Shown here one piece after another: positions 37,686 through 46,838 of a stretch of 64,000 nt of DNA. The DNA lies in contig CAVXHJ010000028.1 of the NCBI GenBank assembly GCA_963761435.1, forward strand, positions 92,191-156,190. The letters are read 5' to 3'. Origin of the DNA: Roseiarcus sp963761435. Lineage in GTDB: Bacteria > Pseudomonadota > Alphaproteobacteria > Rhizobiales > Beijerinckiaceae. The notes beneath the pieces are model-generated. The model saw nothing but the letters and a program-made list of their open reading frames with translations, ran no database searches and was not told the DNA's origin. Positions within the stretch are counted from its first letter, which is position 1. Every line of letters begins with the position of its first letter. The position numbers and the translations under genes are program-made.

Positions 37686-38612
37686 TCACGCGGCGATTTC
37701 CTTCTCGATCCCCCGGACGATCGCCATGAACGCCTTCGCGGCGGGCGAGACCGACCGGCCGCGTCTGGAGATGAAGCCATAGTGGAGCCGCAGCCACGGC
37801 GCCTCGACGGCAAGCGTCACGCATGACCCGTCTTTGAGTTCGTGCTCGATCTGGCGGGGAATGGCCGCGCCGATCCCCTTTCCCGCAAGCACGATGCGCT
37901 TCGCCGTGGGGAATGTCTCGACGAGGATGCGGGGGTGGAAGCGGTCCTGGATTTCATCGAAGACGCCGAAGGGCTTGTCCGCGAACGGAAGCGCCTTGCG
38001 CATGTTCGCCGAGAGGCTGGGCCCGACCCAAGGGAACTCGATCAGATCTTCAATCCTGAGCGACGCCCTGCCGGCCAGCGGATGTCCGGCGGCGCAAAAA
38101 AAGGAGAGCGGGGAGGCCCTGACCGGCAGCACGTCGAGGTTGGAGTCGGTCTCAACCTCCCGAACATCAGCCAGCCCGAGATCGACTGATCCGTCGATTA
38201 CCTCGGCATGGACGCGGGCGTAGTTGGAGATCCGAAGCTCGATCACAAGATTTGGATGGCGTTCGGACAGCGCCCCGACTGCGCGCTCGGCCGAAATGTC
38301 AGCAGGATAGGGGCCCACGCCAAGGCGCAGTTCGCCGATGTCGAGCCCTTTGGCGAGCGTGATCTCGCGCATGAGCTCACGCAGTTCCGTTGCGGCCCGC
38401 TCGCCGTACCGCAACACCATCTCGCCGAACTCGGTCGGCGTCACTCCCTGCCGATCGAACAACGAAACGCCGAGTTCGGCCTCGAGCTGCTTGAGGCTTC
38501 GCGTCAGCGCCGGCTGCGATACGCCGAGCGCCTTTGCGGCAACCCCGAAATGATGGTGCTTCGCCAAGGCTTTAACGATCTCGATCTGACGAAGGGAGTG
38601 AACTTTTGTCAA
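37686..38612 (-). CDS. LysR-family transcriptional regulator
   Basis: About 308 residues. N-terminal winged helix (FGVAAKALGVSQPALTRSLK, then LEAELGVSLFDR) and a C-terminal effector-binding domain. The frame extends to ATG 38678, but a TTG at 38612 gives the usual short N-terminus and keeps the inverted repeat at 38645-38672 outside the gene. It is divergent from the arylsulfatase gene, so it probably controls that gene and itself, in response to a sulfur- or sulfate-ester-related ligand (inference). Confidence 0.88.
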   Translation of the reverse strand: MTKVHSLRQIEIVKALAKHHHFGVAAKALGVSQPALTRSLKQLEAELGVSLFDRQGVTPTEFGEMVLRYGERAATELRELMREITLAKGLDIGELRLGVGPYPADISAERAVGALSERHPNLVIELRISNYARVHAEVIDGSVDLGLADVREVETDSNLDVLPVRASPLSFFCAAGHPLAGRASLRIEDLIEFPWVGPSLSANMRKALPFADKPFGVFDEIQDRFHPRILVETFPTAKRIVLAGKGIGAAIPRQIEHELKDGSCVTLAVEAPWLRLHYGFISRRGRSVSPAAKAFMAIVRGIEKEIAA

Positions 38613-38644
38613 TGGAAAGCCAGAGTGCGATAATGAACGGCTAT

Positions 38645-38672
38645 TGTCTAATATCACAAATGGTATTGGACA
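38645..38672. promoter_or_regulatory. Candidate LysR operator
   Basis: Inverted repeat TGTCTAATA (38645-38653) and TATTGGACA (38664-38672), eight of nine bases symmetric, ten-base spacer. It lies between the LysR and sulfatase genes in an A/T-rich stretch, the usual place and size for a LysR site. Confidence 0.5.
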
Positions 38673-38749
38673 GCGCATTTTGTTTCATATAGCTGCCACC
38701 GGCCGAATGTTGACGATCGACCACATCCGGTTTGGGCAGGGAGCAAAGA

Positions 38750-40357
38750 ATGGCCTTCAAATTGCGGAATTGCGTCGCGGTCTCGGCGCTGGCGACATTG
38801 GCGCTGGTAGGCGCAGCGGGCGCCGCGCAAGCGGAGGCTCAGAAGCCGAATATCCTCGTCATCATGGGGGATGACATCGGCTATTGGAACATCAGCGCCT
38901 ACAACCGCGGCATGATGGGCTATCGCACGCCGAACATCGACCGGATCGCCAATGAAGGCGCGATCTTCACCGACTATTACGCCCAGCAATCCTGCACCGC
39001 CGGCCGCGCCGCTTTTATCACCGGCCAAAGCCCGATCCGCACCGGCCTGCTGAAGGTGGGCCTGCCGTCGGCGAAAGAGGGGCTGTCGGACAAGGATCCG
39101 ACGCTCGCCGAATTGCTCAAGCCCGAGGGCTACGTGACCGGCCAGTTCGGCAAGAACCACCTCGGCGACCGCAACGAATTCCTGCCGACCGTACACGGCT
39201 TCGACGAGTTCTTCGGCAACCTCTATCACCTCAACGCCGAGGAAGAGCCCGAGAACCCGGACTATCCGAAGGCGTCGGAGTATCCGAACTTCGCCAAGAA
39301 TTTCGGCCCGCGCGGCGTGCTCAAATGCGTGGCGACCGCGAACGAGACCCCCGGCGACGACCCGCGCTTCGGACCGTGGGGCAAGCAGAAGTGCGAGGAC
39401 ACCGGCCCGATCACCAAGAAGCGCATGGAGACCGTGGACGGGGAGTTCCTCGACGCCTCGCTCGACTTCATTGACCGCGCCAACAAGGACAAGAAGCCGT
39501 TCTTCGTCTGGTTCAATTCGACCCGGATGCACATCTTCACCCATCTGAAGCCGGAGTCGCAGGGCGTGACCGGCCTCGGGACCTATCCTGACGGCATGGT
39601 CGAGCACGACGGGATGGTCGGCCAGCTTCTGAAGAAGCTCGACGATCTCGGCATCGCCGACAACACCATCGTGATCTACACCACCGACAACGGCGCCGAG
39701 GCGTTCTCGTGGCCCGATGGCGGCACGACGCCGTTCCGCAGCGAGAAGAACTCGAACTGGGAAGGCGGCTATCGCGTGCCCGCGATGGTGCGCTGGCCCG
39801 GCGTGACCAAGCCGCACACCGAGATCAACGGCATCTTCTCCTCGGAGGATTGGGTTCCCACCCTGACGACGGCGGCAGGCGAGCCAGATGTCGTACAGAA
39901 GCTCCTCGCCGGCTACGATGCGGCGGGCAAGACCTTCAAGGTCCATCTCGATGGTTACGACCAGCACGATCTCCTCGCCGGCGGACCGACCAAGCGCAAG
40001 GAGTTCTTCTACTGGACCGACGACGGCGACCTCGCCGGGCTGCGCTACGATCAATGGAAGGTTGTCTTCCTCGAGCAGCAGCATGAGGGCTTGCGCGTCT
40101 GGCAGGAGCCGCTTGTTCCGCTGAGGGCGCCCCTTCTCGTCAATCTGCGCACCGATCCATTCGAGAAAGCCATGCTCGAATCCGGCGAATACGAGAAGTG
40201 GTACGTCGAGCGCATGTTCGTGATGGCGCCGGCGCAGGCGATCGTGGCGCGTGAACTGCAGACGTTCAAGGACTTCCCGCCGCGCCAGAAGCCCGGCAGC
40301 TTCTCGGTCGGCGACGCGCTCGACAAGCTTTTGAACGCCCAGCAAAGCAGCAACTGA
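38750..40357 (+). CDS. Secreted arylsulfatase
   Basis: 535 residues from ATG 38750, chosen because AGGGAG lies just before it. Signal peptide about 1-29 (ending AAQAEAQ). The sulfatase core follows: ILVIMGDDIGYWN (metal aspartates), QQSCTAGRAAFITGQ with the Cys of a CTAGR-type formylglycine motif, GKNHLGDRNEFLP, and YTTDNGAEAFSWPDGG. It hydrolyses sulfate esters in the periplasm after Cys-to-formylglycine conversion. Divergent LysR gene suggests induced expression, for sulfur scavenging. Confidence 0.9.
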   Translation: MAFKLRNCVAVSALATLALVGAAGAAQAEAQKPNILVIMGDDIGYWNISAYNRGMMGYRTPNIDRIANEGAIFTDYYAQQSCTAGRAAFITGQSPIRTGLLKVGLPSAKEGLSDKDPTLAELLKPEGYVTGQFGKNHLGDRNEFLPTVHGFDEFFGNLYHLNAEEEPENPDYPKASEYPNFAKNFGPRGVLKCVATANETPGDDPRFGPWGKQKCEDTGPITKKRMETVDGEFLDASLDFIDRANKDKKPFFVWFNSTRMHIFTHLKPESQGVTGLGTYPDGMVEHDGMVGQLLKKLDDLGIADNTIVIYTTDNGAEAFSWPDGGTTPFRSEKNSNWEGGYRVPAMVRWPGVTKPHTEINGIFSSEDWVPTLTTAAGEPDVVQKLLAGYDAAGKTFKVHLDGYDQHDLLAGGPTKRKEFFYWTDDGDLAGLRYDQWKVVFLEQQHEGLRVWQEPLVPLRAPLLVNLRTDPFEKAMLESGEYEKWYVERMFVMAPAQAIVARELQTFKDFPPRQKPGSFSVGDALDKLLNAQQSSN

Positions 40358-40371
40358 AGCTTTTGGCTTCG

Positions 40372-40407
40372 GGACGTTTCGCGACCGGCGCGGATCGCGA
40401 AACGTCC
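40372..40407 (+). terminator. Long hairpin after the sulfatase gene
   Basis: Perfect 13-base arms GGACGTTTCGCGA (40372-40384) and TCGCGAAACGTCC (40395-40407), ten-base loop, 15 bases after the stop. Strong stem, no T tract. Confidence 0.65.
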
Positions 40408-40456
40408 GGCTCGGAGGCCGCCGAGCCGGCCATGAACGGCGCCACGGGGATGAGCG

Positions 40457-40690
40457 GTGTCTGACTATCGTTGCGTTTCGTCGCGCGCCAGTGTGTGCGG
40501 GGCGATCGAACTGCTGAGCAATCGGCACGGCCCGGCCGAGGCGCTTAGGCTTGCGTTGCTCGAACGCCGGAAGGCCCGGCAGGCGCGGTCGCGCAAGCGC
40601 TTCGAATTTTGGACAACCGTCGCCGCCAAAATGGAGCGGGGGCCCGGGCAATGCGAAACCTCGACGCCGAGCGCGCGAGACGAACGGTGA
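40457..40690 (+). CDS. Small basic protein of unknown function
   Basis: 77 residues from GTG 40457. The middle part (HGPAEALRLALLERRKARQA, then RSRKRFEFWTTVAAKM) resembles short Arg/Lys-rich, Trp-containing proteins seen in other Hyphomicrobiales. No domain, signal or TM segment is recognised. It precedes aqpZ by 43 bases in the same direction and could be co-transcribed. The call rests on residue pattern only. Confidence 0.5.
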   Translation: MSDYRCVSSRASVCGAIELLSNRHGPAEALRLALLERRKARQARSRKRFEFWTTVAAKMERGPGQCETSTPSARDER

Positions 40691-40733
40691 AGGCCGCCAA
40701 CGGGGCGGGAAAATCAACAGGGAGAGTGGGGCA

Positions 40734-41441
40734 ATGAACAAGCAGATCGCCGAGTTTGTCGGCACTTTCGCGCTGGTGTTTTTCGGTTGCGGGGCGGCGG
40801 TGATCGGGGGCATGGGGTCGGGGCCGACGGCGGTCGATCTTTTGGGGATTTCGAGCGCGTTCGGCTTCGCCATCGTCGCGATGGCCTATGGCATCGGGCC
40901 GATCTCCGGCTGCCATGTCAATCCGGCGGTGAGCTTCGGCGTCTATGTCGCGGGCCGGATGAGCGTGGCCGAGATGGTCAGCTACTGGATCGCCCAGATC
41001 CTGGGCGCGATCGTCGCCGCGGTCGTGCTCTATCTGATCCTCTCCGGCAAGGCGCAGGGGTGGACCGGCTCGCTCGGCCAGAACGGCTGGGGCGCGGGCT
41101 ATAACGGCGAATACAATGTCGTCTCGGCCTTCGTGTTCGAAGTTGTGGCGACGTTCCTGTTCCTGGTCTGCATTCTCGGCGTCACCCACCCGTTCGCGCC
41201 GACCGGCTTCGCCGGCCTGGCGATCGGGCTGACGCTGGTCGCGATCCACCTGGTCGGCATCAACATCACCGGCACCTCGGTCAATCCGGCCCGCTCGATC
41301 GGCCCGGCGCTGGTCGGGATCGGCTCGAACCCCGGCGCGGTCGGGCAGCTGTGGCTGTTCATCGTCGCGCCCCTGATCGGCGCCGGCGCCGCCGGCCTCC
41401 TCTATCGCACCGGCGCATTCCTCGACGCGAAAAAGGGCTAG
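40734..41441 (+). CDS. aqpZ: Aquaporin Z
   Basis: 235 residues, six TM helices, with both pore motifs: CHVNPAVSFGVYVAGR (first NPA) and TSVNPARSIGPAL (second NPA). N-terminus NKQIAEFVGTFALVFFGCG is typical. The length and Arg after the second NPA suit the water channel rather than a glycerol facilitator. A longer in-frame extension exists, but GGGAGAGTGGGGCA upstream of ATG 40734 supports this start. Confidence 0.95.
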   Translation: MNKQIAEFVGTFALVFFGCGAAVIGGMGSGPTAVDLLGISSAFGFAIVAMAYGIGPISGCHVNPAVSFGVYVAGRMSVAEMVSYWIAQILGAIVAAVVLYLILSGKAQGWTGSLGQNGWGAGYNGEYNVVSAFVFEVVATFLFLVCILGVTHPFAPTGFAGLAIGLTLVAIHLVGINITGTSVNPARSIGPALVGIGSNPGAVGQLWLFIVAPLIGAGAAGLLYRTGAFLDAKKG

Positions 41442-41498
41442 AACGCTCCGCGCGGATGAACGCCGCCATGCTATGAGAGGCGGTCAAATCCAGCCGGG

Positions 41499-42506
41499 AT
41501 GACCGAGATGAAAAACCGCCAGTGGCTGCTCGCCAAGCGTCCTGAAGGAGCGATCAAGGACAGCGACTTCACGTTTGTCGAGACCGACGCGCCCTCGCCC
41601 GGCGAGGGCGAGGTGCTCGTGCGCACGCTGATGCTGTCCTGCGACCCGACGCAGCGAGGCTGGATCGCCAGGGACACTTATCTGCCGGCAGTCAGAATTG
41701 GCGAGGTGGTCCGCTCGGGCGGGGCTGGCAGGATCGAAGCGTCGAACCACCCTGACTTCAAGGTCGGCGACATCGTCTTCGGCCTTGTCGGCTGGCAAGA
41801 CTATGTGGCGATGAACCCGAAGGGCCAATTGACCAGATTGCCGCCCGGGACGCCGCTGGAATTGGCGATGAGCGCGCTCGGCATGACCGGCATCACCGCC
41901 TACTTCGGCCTTCTCGACGTGGGCCGTCCGGTTGCAGGGGAAACCGTCGTCGTTTCCGGCGCCGCGGGGGCCACCGGGTCGGTCGTCGGCCAGATCGCGA
42001 AGATCAAGGGTTGCCGCGCGATCGGCATTGCGGGCGGGGCGGAGAAATGCCGCTGGCTGACCGACGAGCTCGGCTTCGACGGCGCAATCGACTACAAATC
42101 GGAAAAAGTGAATGCGCGGCTGAGGGATCTTTGCCCAAAGGGCATCGATATTTTTTTCGACAACGTCGGCGGCGACATTCTGGACGCGGCGCTCGCGCGC
42201 CTGGCGATGCGCGGACGGATCGTGCTCTGCGGCGGGATCGCGAACTATAGCGCCGCCGAGCCGCCGCCTGGACCGAAAAACTACCTCAACATGATCACCA
42301 TGCGCGGGCGGATGGAGGGCTTTCTCGTGTTCGACTATATGCCCCGCGCGGCCGAGGCCGTCAGCGCGCTCGCCGGTTGGTTGAAGGAGGGCAAGCTCAA
42401 GAACCGGGTTGACGTGCAGCACGGCCTCGAGAACGCGCCGGCGGCGCTCAGGCGCCTGTTCGACGGTCGCAACGAGGGCAAGCAGCTCCTCAAAATCGCC
42501 GAGTAG
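41499..42506 (+). CDS. NADP-dependent MDR oxidoreductase (CurA/YncB-like)
   Basis: 335 residues of the medium-chain reductase superfamily without structural zinc. N-terminal catalytic domain with SCDPTQRGWI, and a Rossmann domain with VVVSGAAGATGSVVGQIAK. Related enzymes reduce alkenal or alkenone double bonds with NADPH. The next gene begins 25 bases downstream. Confidence 0.85.
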   Translation: MTEMKNRQWLLAKRPEGAIKDSDFTFVETDAPSPGEGEVLVRTLMLSCDPTQRGWIARDTYLPAVRIGEVVRSGGAGRIEASNHPDFKVGDIVFGLVGWQDYVAMNPKGQLTRLPPGTPLELAMSALGMTGITAYFGLLDVGRPVAGETVVVSGAAGATGSVVGQIAKIKGCRAIGIAGGAEKCRWLTDELGFDGAIDYKSEKVNARLRDLCPKGIDIFFDNVGGDILDAALARLAMRGRIVLCGGIANYSAAEPPPGPKNYLNMITMRGRMEGFLVFDYMPRAAEAVSALAGWLKEGKLKNRVDVQHGLENAPAALRRLFDGRNEGKQLLKIAE

Positions 42507-42531
42507 CCGCCGAGGCTCGGAGAACCGGATC

Positions 42532-43554
42532 ATGGAGATTCATCGTCGGCGCTTCTCCGCCCTCCTTCTCAGCGCGGCCTCGCTCGCGCTGGCGAAGGGC
42601 GCGTCGGCAGCGGACGACGATCCCCTGCCCTCCTGGAGCGAGGGACCCGCCAAGCAGGCGATCCTCAAGTTCGTCCACACGACGACCAACGCCGCAAGTC
42701 CCGAGTTCGTCGCGCCCGTGGACCGCATCGCGACCTTCGATCAGGACGGCACCCTCTGGGTCGAGCACCCGATCTATACCCAGATCGTCTTCGCCTTCAG
42801 CCGCGTGCCGCAGGTCGTGAAAGAGAGGCCAGAGCTCGCCAAGGAGGAGGCTTTCAAGGTCATTCTTGCGGGTGATCGCGCGGCGATCGCGCGTCTCTCG
42901 GAAGAGCAGCTTCTCTCCGTCATCGGCGCGACCCTGACGGGCATGGACGTGGACACGTACCGCGATCAGGTCGCGGCCTGGATCAAGGTCGCGCGCGATC
43001 CGCGCTGGAAGCGGCCGTTCACCGACCTCGTCTATCAGCCGCAGATCGAGCTGCTTAAATATCTGCGCGCCAACGGCTACCGAACCTACATCGTCACCGG
43101 CGGCGGACAGGATTTCGTCCGCGCCTACGCGGAGCCGGTCTACGGGATTCCGCCCGAGCAGGTGGTCGGAACCATGTTCGGGCTCGGCTTTGACCGCGGC
43201 GCGGACGGCAAGCCCGTCCTCATCCGCGAGCCCAAGCTTCTCCTCAACGACGACAACGCCGGCAAGCCCGAAGGCATTCATCTGATGATCGGCCGCCGGC
43301 CCTATCTCGCTTTCGGCAATTCGACCGGCGACCGGCAGATGCTCGAATATGCGAAGGCCGGCCAGGGCGCGCGGCTCGCGATGCTCGTCCTGCACGACGA
43401 CGGCGCGCGCGAATACGCCTATGGTCCCGCGCAGGGTTTGCCCGATACAAAAATCGGCCGCTTCCCGCCGGAACTTTACGACGAGGCGACCAAGGACGGC
43501 TGGATCGTCGTCAGCATGAAGAACGACTGGAAGCGCATCTTCGCATTCGACTAG
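42532..43554 (+). CDS. Exported HAD-family phosphatase
   Basis: 340 residues. N-terminal HRRRFSALLLSAASLAL and cleavage near ASAADD suggest a Tat- or Sec-type signal peptide. HAD motif I is ATFDQDGTLW, motif II is near YIVTGGGQDF, and a motif IV-like segment is FGNSTGDRQML. A periplasmic phosphomonoesterase of unknown substrate. It follows the oxidoreductase closely and is likely co-transcribed. Confidence 0.82.
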   Translation: MEIHRRRFSALLLSAASLALAKGASAADDDPLPSWSEGPAKQAILKFVHTTTNAASPEFVAPVDRIATFDQDGTLWVEHPIYTQIVFAFSRVPQVVKERPELAKEEAFKVILAGDRAAIARLSEEQLLSVIGATLTGMDVDTYRDQVAAWIKVARDPRWKRPFTDLVYQPQIELLKYLRANGYRTYIVTGGGQDFVRAYAEPVYGIPPEQVVGTMFGLGFDRGADGKPVLIREPKLLLNDDNAGKPEGIHLMIGRRPYLAFGNSTGDRQMLEYAKAGQGARLAMLVLHDDGAREYAYGPAQGLPDTKIGRFPPELYDEATKDGWIVVSMKNDWKRIFAFD

Positions 43555-43612
43555 GTTCGCGCCATGCTCGCGAATGCGGGCATTCAAACTCCGGGCCTTG
43601 ACGAGACGCTCG

Positions 43613-43632
43613 ATTCCCGCTTTCGCGGGAAT
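43613..43632. repeat. ATTCCCGC-N4-GCGGGAAT hairpin repeat
   Basis: Same dispersed hairpin family as 8777-8796, here with loop TTTC and followed by GAC. Lies in the 198-base convergent gap between the HAD phosphatase and fabH, where it could stop both transcripts. Confidence 0.6.
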
Positions 43633-43752
43633 GACAAGAGCCTCGGCTCCCAAGTGATTTGAGGGCGCGCCGCTCTAGGCTCGCGCTCATCTGAACCGAC
43701 CGCCTCCTGCCCGTGAGCCCATCCGATCAGCGCGTTGCGAAGGCGACCGGCC

Positions 43753-44805
43753 TCACCAGCGGATCAGCGCCGCGCCCCAGGTGAAGCCGCCGCCCATTGC
43801 TTCGATCATCACCAGATCGCCAGGCTTGATGCGGCCATCGCTCACCCCGACGTCGAGCGCGAGCGGGATCGAGGCGGCCGAGGTGTTGCCGTGCCGGTCG
43901 ACCGTGACAATCACCTTGTCGCGCGCGATACCCAGCTTGTCGGCGGTTGCGTCGATGATCCGGCGGTTCGCCTGATGCGGCACGAACCAGTCGATCTCGT
44001 CCGCCGTCACCTCCGCCTCGGCGAAGCAGCCCTGGATCACGTCCGTCACCATGCCTACGGCGTGTCGGAACACCTCTTTGCCTTCCATGCGCAAGTGCCC
44101 GACCGTCTGGGTGCTCGAAGGGCCGCCGTCGACGTAGAGCTTCGAGCGGTGCCGGCCGTCGGAGCGCAGGCGCGAGGCGATGATCCCCGGCGAAGCGAGG
44201 CGGCCGTCGCTCGCGCGCGCTTCGAGCACGATCGCCCCCGCCCCATCGCCGAACAGGACGCAGGTCGTGCGGTCGCTCCAGTCGAGGATGCGCGAGAAGG
44301 TCTCGGCGCCGATCACCAGCGCCCGCTTGTGCGAGCCCGAGCGCAAAAACTTGTCGGCCGTGGCGAAGGCGTAGACGAAGCCGGTGCAGACCGCCTGCAG
44401 GTCGAATGCCGCGCCCTCGACGATGCCGAGCTCGGCCTGGACCTGGGTCGCGACGGCGGGAAAGGTCAAGTCCGGGGTCGAGGTCGCGACGATGATGAGA
44501 TCGATGTCTGCGGCCTCGAGGCCGCCGTTGCTGAGCGCCGCCCTCGCGGCGGCGGCCGCGAGCGTGGAAGTGGTTTCGCCGGCCCCGGCGACATAGCGCT
44601 GGCGGATCCCCGTGCGCTGCACGATCCACTCGTCCGACGTGTCGACCTTCTCCGCGAGTTCGGCGTTCGGCACGACGCGCGCCGGCAGCGCGCTGCCCAC
44701 GCCGCGCACGCATGAACGGACCGAGGCCGGAGCGACGACGTGCGAGAGATCCGGACCGGGATGCCCCGAACGGCGGTCTTGAGGCGGCGGGGATGCAAGG
44801 TTCAT
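43753..44805 (-). CDS. fabH: Beta-ketoacyl-ACP synthase III
   Basis: 350 residues. Starts fatty-acid synthesis by condensing acetyl-CoA with malonyl-ACP. Catalytic triad visible: Cys in DLQAVCTGFVYA, His in WFVPHQANRRI, Asn in RHGNTSAAS. An about 28-residue Pro/Ser-rich N-terminal extension precedes the conserved RGVGSALPARVV; a later start is possible. It follows plsX after about 20 bases as an operon. Confidence 0.94.
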   Translation of the reverse strand: MNLASPPPQDRRSGHPGPDLSHVVAPASVRSCVRGVGSALPARVVPNAELAEKVDTSDEWIVQRTGIRQRYVAGAGETTSTLAAAAARAALSNGGLEAADIDLIIVATSTPDLTFPAVATQVQAELGIVEGAAFDLQAVCTGFVYAFATADKFLRSGSHKRALVIGAETFSRILDWSDRTTCVLFGDGAGAIVLEARASDGRLASPGIIASRLRSDGRHRSKLYVDGGPSSTQTVGHLRMEGKEVFRHAVGMVTDVIQGCFAEAEVTADEIDWFVPHQANRRIIDATADKLGIARDKVIVTVDRHGNTSAASIPLALDVGVSDGRIKPGDLVMIEAMGGGFTWGAALIRW

Positions 44806-44825
44806 GAGCGGGGCGGGTTCCAGTG

Positions 44826-45884
44826 TCAGGGCCGGGCGGCGCCTAAACGCGCGGGCGAAGGGCGGAAGCCTTTGGCTTGAGCGATCATTTCACGAATCTT
44901 GCCGAGCAATTCCTGACGCACCATGTCGTAACCCAATTCCACCGCGCCAGCGTAGCTTTCGGCGTCCGCGCCGCCATGGGCCTTGATGACGACGCCGTCA
45001 AGCCCCAGGAACACGCCGCCGCTGGCTCGCGGCCCCATCTTGGCGCGCAGAGCGGTCAGCCCTTTGCGCGCGAACAGGAACCCGATTCGCGACATGAGAC
45101 TGTAACTCATGGCGTCGCGGATGTATTGGCTGAGCTGCCGCGCGGTGCCCTCGGCGGTCTTGAGGGCGATATTGCCGGTGAAGCCTTCGGTCACGAAAAC
45201 GTCGACGGCGCCTTTGCCGAGGTCATCGCCTTCGACGAACCCGTGATAGCGCATATTGGGCAGATTGGCCTCGCGCAGCACGCGGCCCGCCGTCTTCACC
45301 TGCTCGAGGCCCTTGATCTCCTCGACGCCGACGTTGAGCAGGCCGACAGTCGGACTGTCGATGCCGAACACGATCCGCGCCATCGCCGCTCCCATCACCG
45401 CGAGATCGACGAGATGCTGCGCGTCGGCGCCGATGGTCGCGCCGACGTCGAGCACGATCGATTCGCCGCGCAAGGTCGGCCAGATCGCGGCGATCGCCGG
45501 CCGTTCGATCGGCGCCATCGTGTGCAGGCAGAACTTGGCCATCGCCATCAGTGCGCCGGTGTTGCCGGCGGAGACCGCACAATCGGCCGCGCCCGACTTC
45601 ACCGCTTCGATCGTCTGCCACATCGACGACACGCGCCGCCCGGTGCGCAAAGCCTGGCTCGGCCTGTCGCTCATCTTGACCGCGACATCGGTATGAAAAA
45701 CGCGCGATTTTGCCTTGAGTTTCGCATGACGCGCGAGAATCGGCCCGATCGCCCTTTCCTCGCCGTAAAAGAGAAACTGGAGGTCCGGCCGTCGCTCGAG
45801 CGCGACCGCAGCGGCGGGAACGACGATCGCCGGCCCGTGATCGCCGCCCATCGCGTCCAACGCTATGCGAATGTCGCTCGCCAT
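44826..45884 (-). CDS. plsX: Phosphate acyltransferase PlsX
   Basis: 352 residues. Converts acyl-ACP to acyl-phosphate for phospholipid synthesis. N-terminus IRIALDAMGGDHGP, with SAGNTGALMAMAKF and TEGFTGNIALKTAEG further on. ATG 45884 is used because the upstream in-frame extension is Arg/Ala-rich and unlike the family, and AAGGA precedes this ATG. First gene of the plsX-fabH pair. Confidence 0.95.
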   Translation of the reverse strand: MASDIRIALDAMGGDHGPAIVVPAAAVALERRPDLQFLFYGEERAIGPILARHAKLKAKSRVFHTDVAVKMSDRPSQALRTGRRVSSMWQTIEAVKSGAADCAVSAGNTGALMAMAKFCLHTMAPIERPAIAAIWPTLRGESIVLDVGATIGADAQHLVDLAVMGAAMARIVFGIDSPTVGLLNVGVEEIKGLEQVKTAGRVLREANLPNMRYHGFVEGDDLGKGAVDVFVTEGFTGNIALKTAEGTARQLSQYIRDAMSYSLMSRIGFLFARKGLTALRAKMGPRASGGVFLGLDGVVIKAHGGADAESYAGAVELGYDMVRQELLGKIREMIAQAKGFRPSPARLGAARP

Positions 45885-46126
45885 TCCTTGGTCCGACCGC
45901 CCCCCAAGCGCGTTGCTCGGGCCGCGCCCGGCGTGGGCCGCGACAATAGCGCCTTCGCCGCGCAAGGCAACGCCCGGAGCGCGCCCCTGAGCGGAGCCGC
46001 GAGCGGCGAAATCGGCCGCGCGCCCGCGCCTTCGCGCCAAAACCGCGATCGGCCGCAGGATTGGGCTTTTCCTCGACCCGTGCGCGTGCGACGAAGCGAG
46101 ATCGCGACGCGACGGCCGTTTTCCCC

Positions 46127-46720
46127 ATGTCCGATCGACTGCAATGCGCGCTCAGCGCCATAGACGCGGCGAACGCGCGCGACCCGACTCGGGACGCCGG
46201 CGAGCCGGCCGAGCTCGTCTACGGGCGGCGGATGAGCGAGGCGCTCTCAGCCTTCGCGCCCGGCGCTTCCGAAGCCTTGCAGATCGCGGTGCGCGGACAG
46301 CATGTCGAGCGCTGGCTCACGCCCCGCCGCGACTATCCCGACGGCCGGGCGGGCTATCTCGCCTGGCGCAACGCGGCCAAGCGGCGCCACGCCGAGCGGG
46401 TGGCCGAGATCATGGGCGGCTGCCGCTATGACGACGCCGCGATCGACCGCGCCGGCGCCCTCGTGCGCAAGGAGCGGTTGCGCGCCGACGCCGAGGCGCA
46501 GACGCTCGAAGACGTCGCCTGCCTCGTGTTCCTCCGCCATTACGCCGCGAGCTTCGCGGGCAAACACCCGGAAGCGAAAGTGCTCGACATCCTCGTCAAG
46601 ACGCAACGCAAGATGTCGCCTCGCGCCCGCGCTGCGGCGTCCGATTTCGGCCTGCCGGCGCCTGTGCTCGCGCTCTACGAGCGAGCTTTGAGGACGCGCG
46701 ACGCGGAGCCTGCACAATAG
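46127..46720 (+). CDS. DUF4202 family protein
   Basis: 197 residues. Matches the DUF4202 pattern: RLQCALSAIDAANARDPTRD, RGQHVERWLTPRRDYPDGR, YLAWRNAAKRRHAERV, and LEDVACLVFLRHY. The conserved His/Glu/Asp residues suggest an HD-like helical enzyme fold, but no activity is established. ATG 46127 is preferred to a longer upstream frame. It is divergent from plsX and sits inside the otherwise conserved yceD-plsX block. Confidence 0.8.
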   Translation: MSDRLQCALSAIDAANARDPTRDAGEPAELVYGRRMSEALSAFAPGASEALQIAVRGQHVERWLTPRRDYPDGRAGYLAWRNAAKRRHAERVAEIMGGCRYDDAAIDRAGALVRKERLRADAEAQTLEDVACLVFLRHYAASFAGKHPEAKVLDILVKTQRKMSPRARAAASDFGLPAPVLALYERALRTRDAEPAQ

Positions 46721-46838
46721 ACGCCGTCACGATCGCGTTACAGCCGCGGGCGTCGATTGTCTTCCGAAACGGAATGGGACAGCTTACGCCGGTCAGGCCG
46801 GCGGTTCGCTTCCGGCGCACATCCGCGAGGAAGACTCG

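Noticed and set aside
38654..40873. 739-residue open frame on the minus strand opposite the sulfatase
   Set aside because: It mirrors the clear arylsulfatase coding frame, has no domain, and arises from high-GC codon bias.
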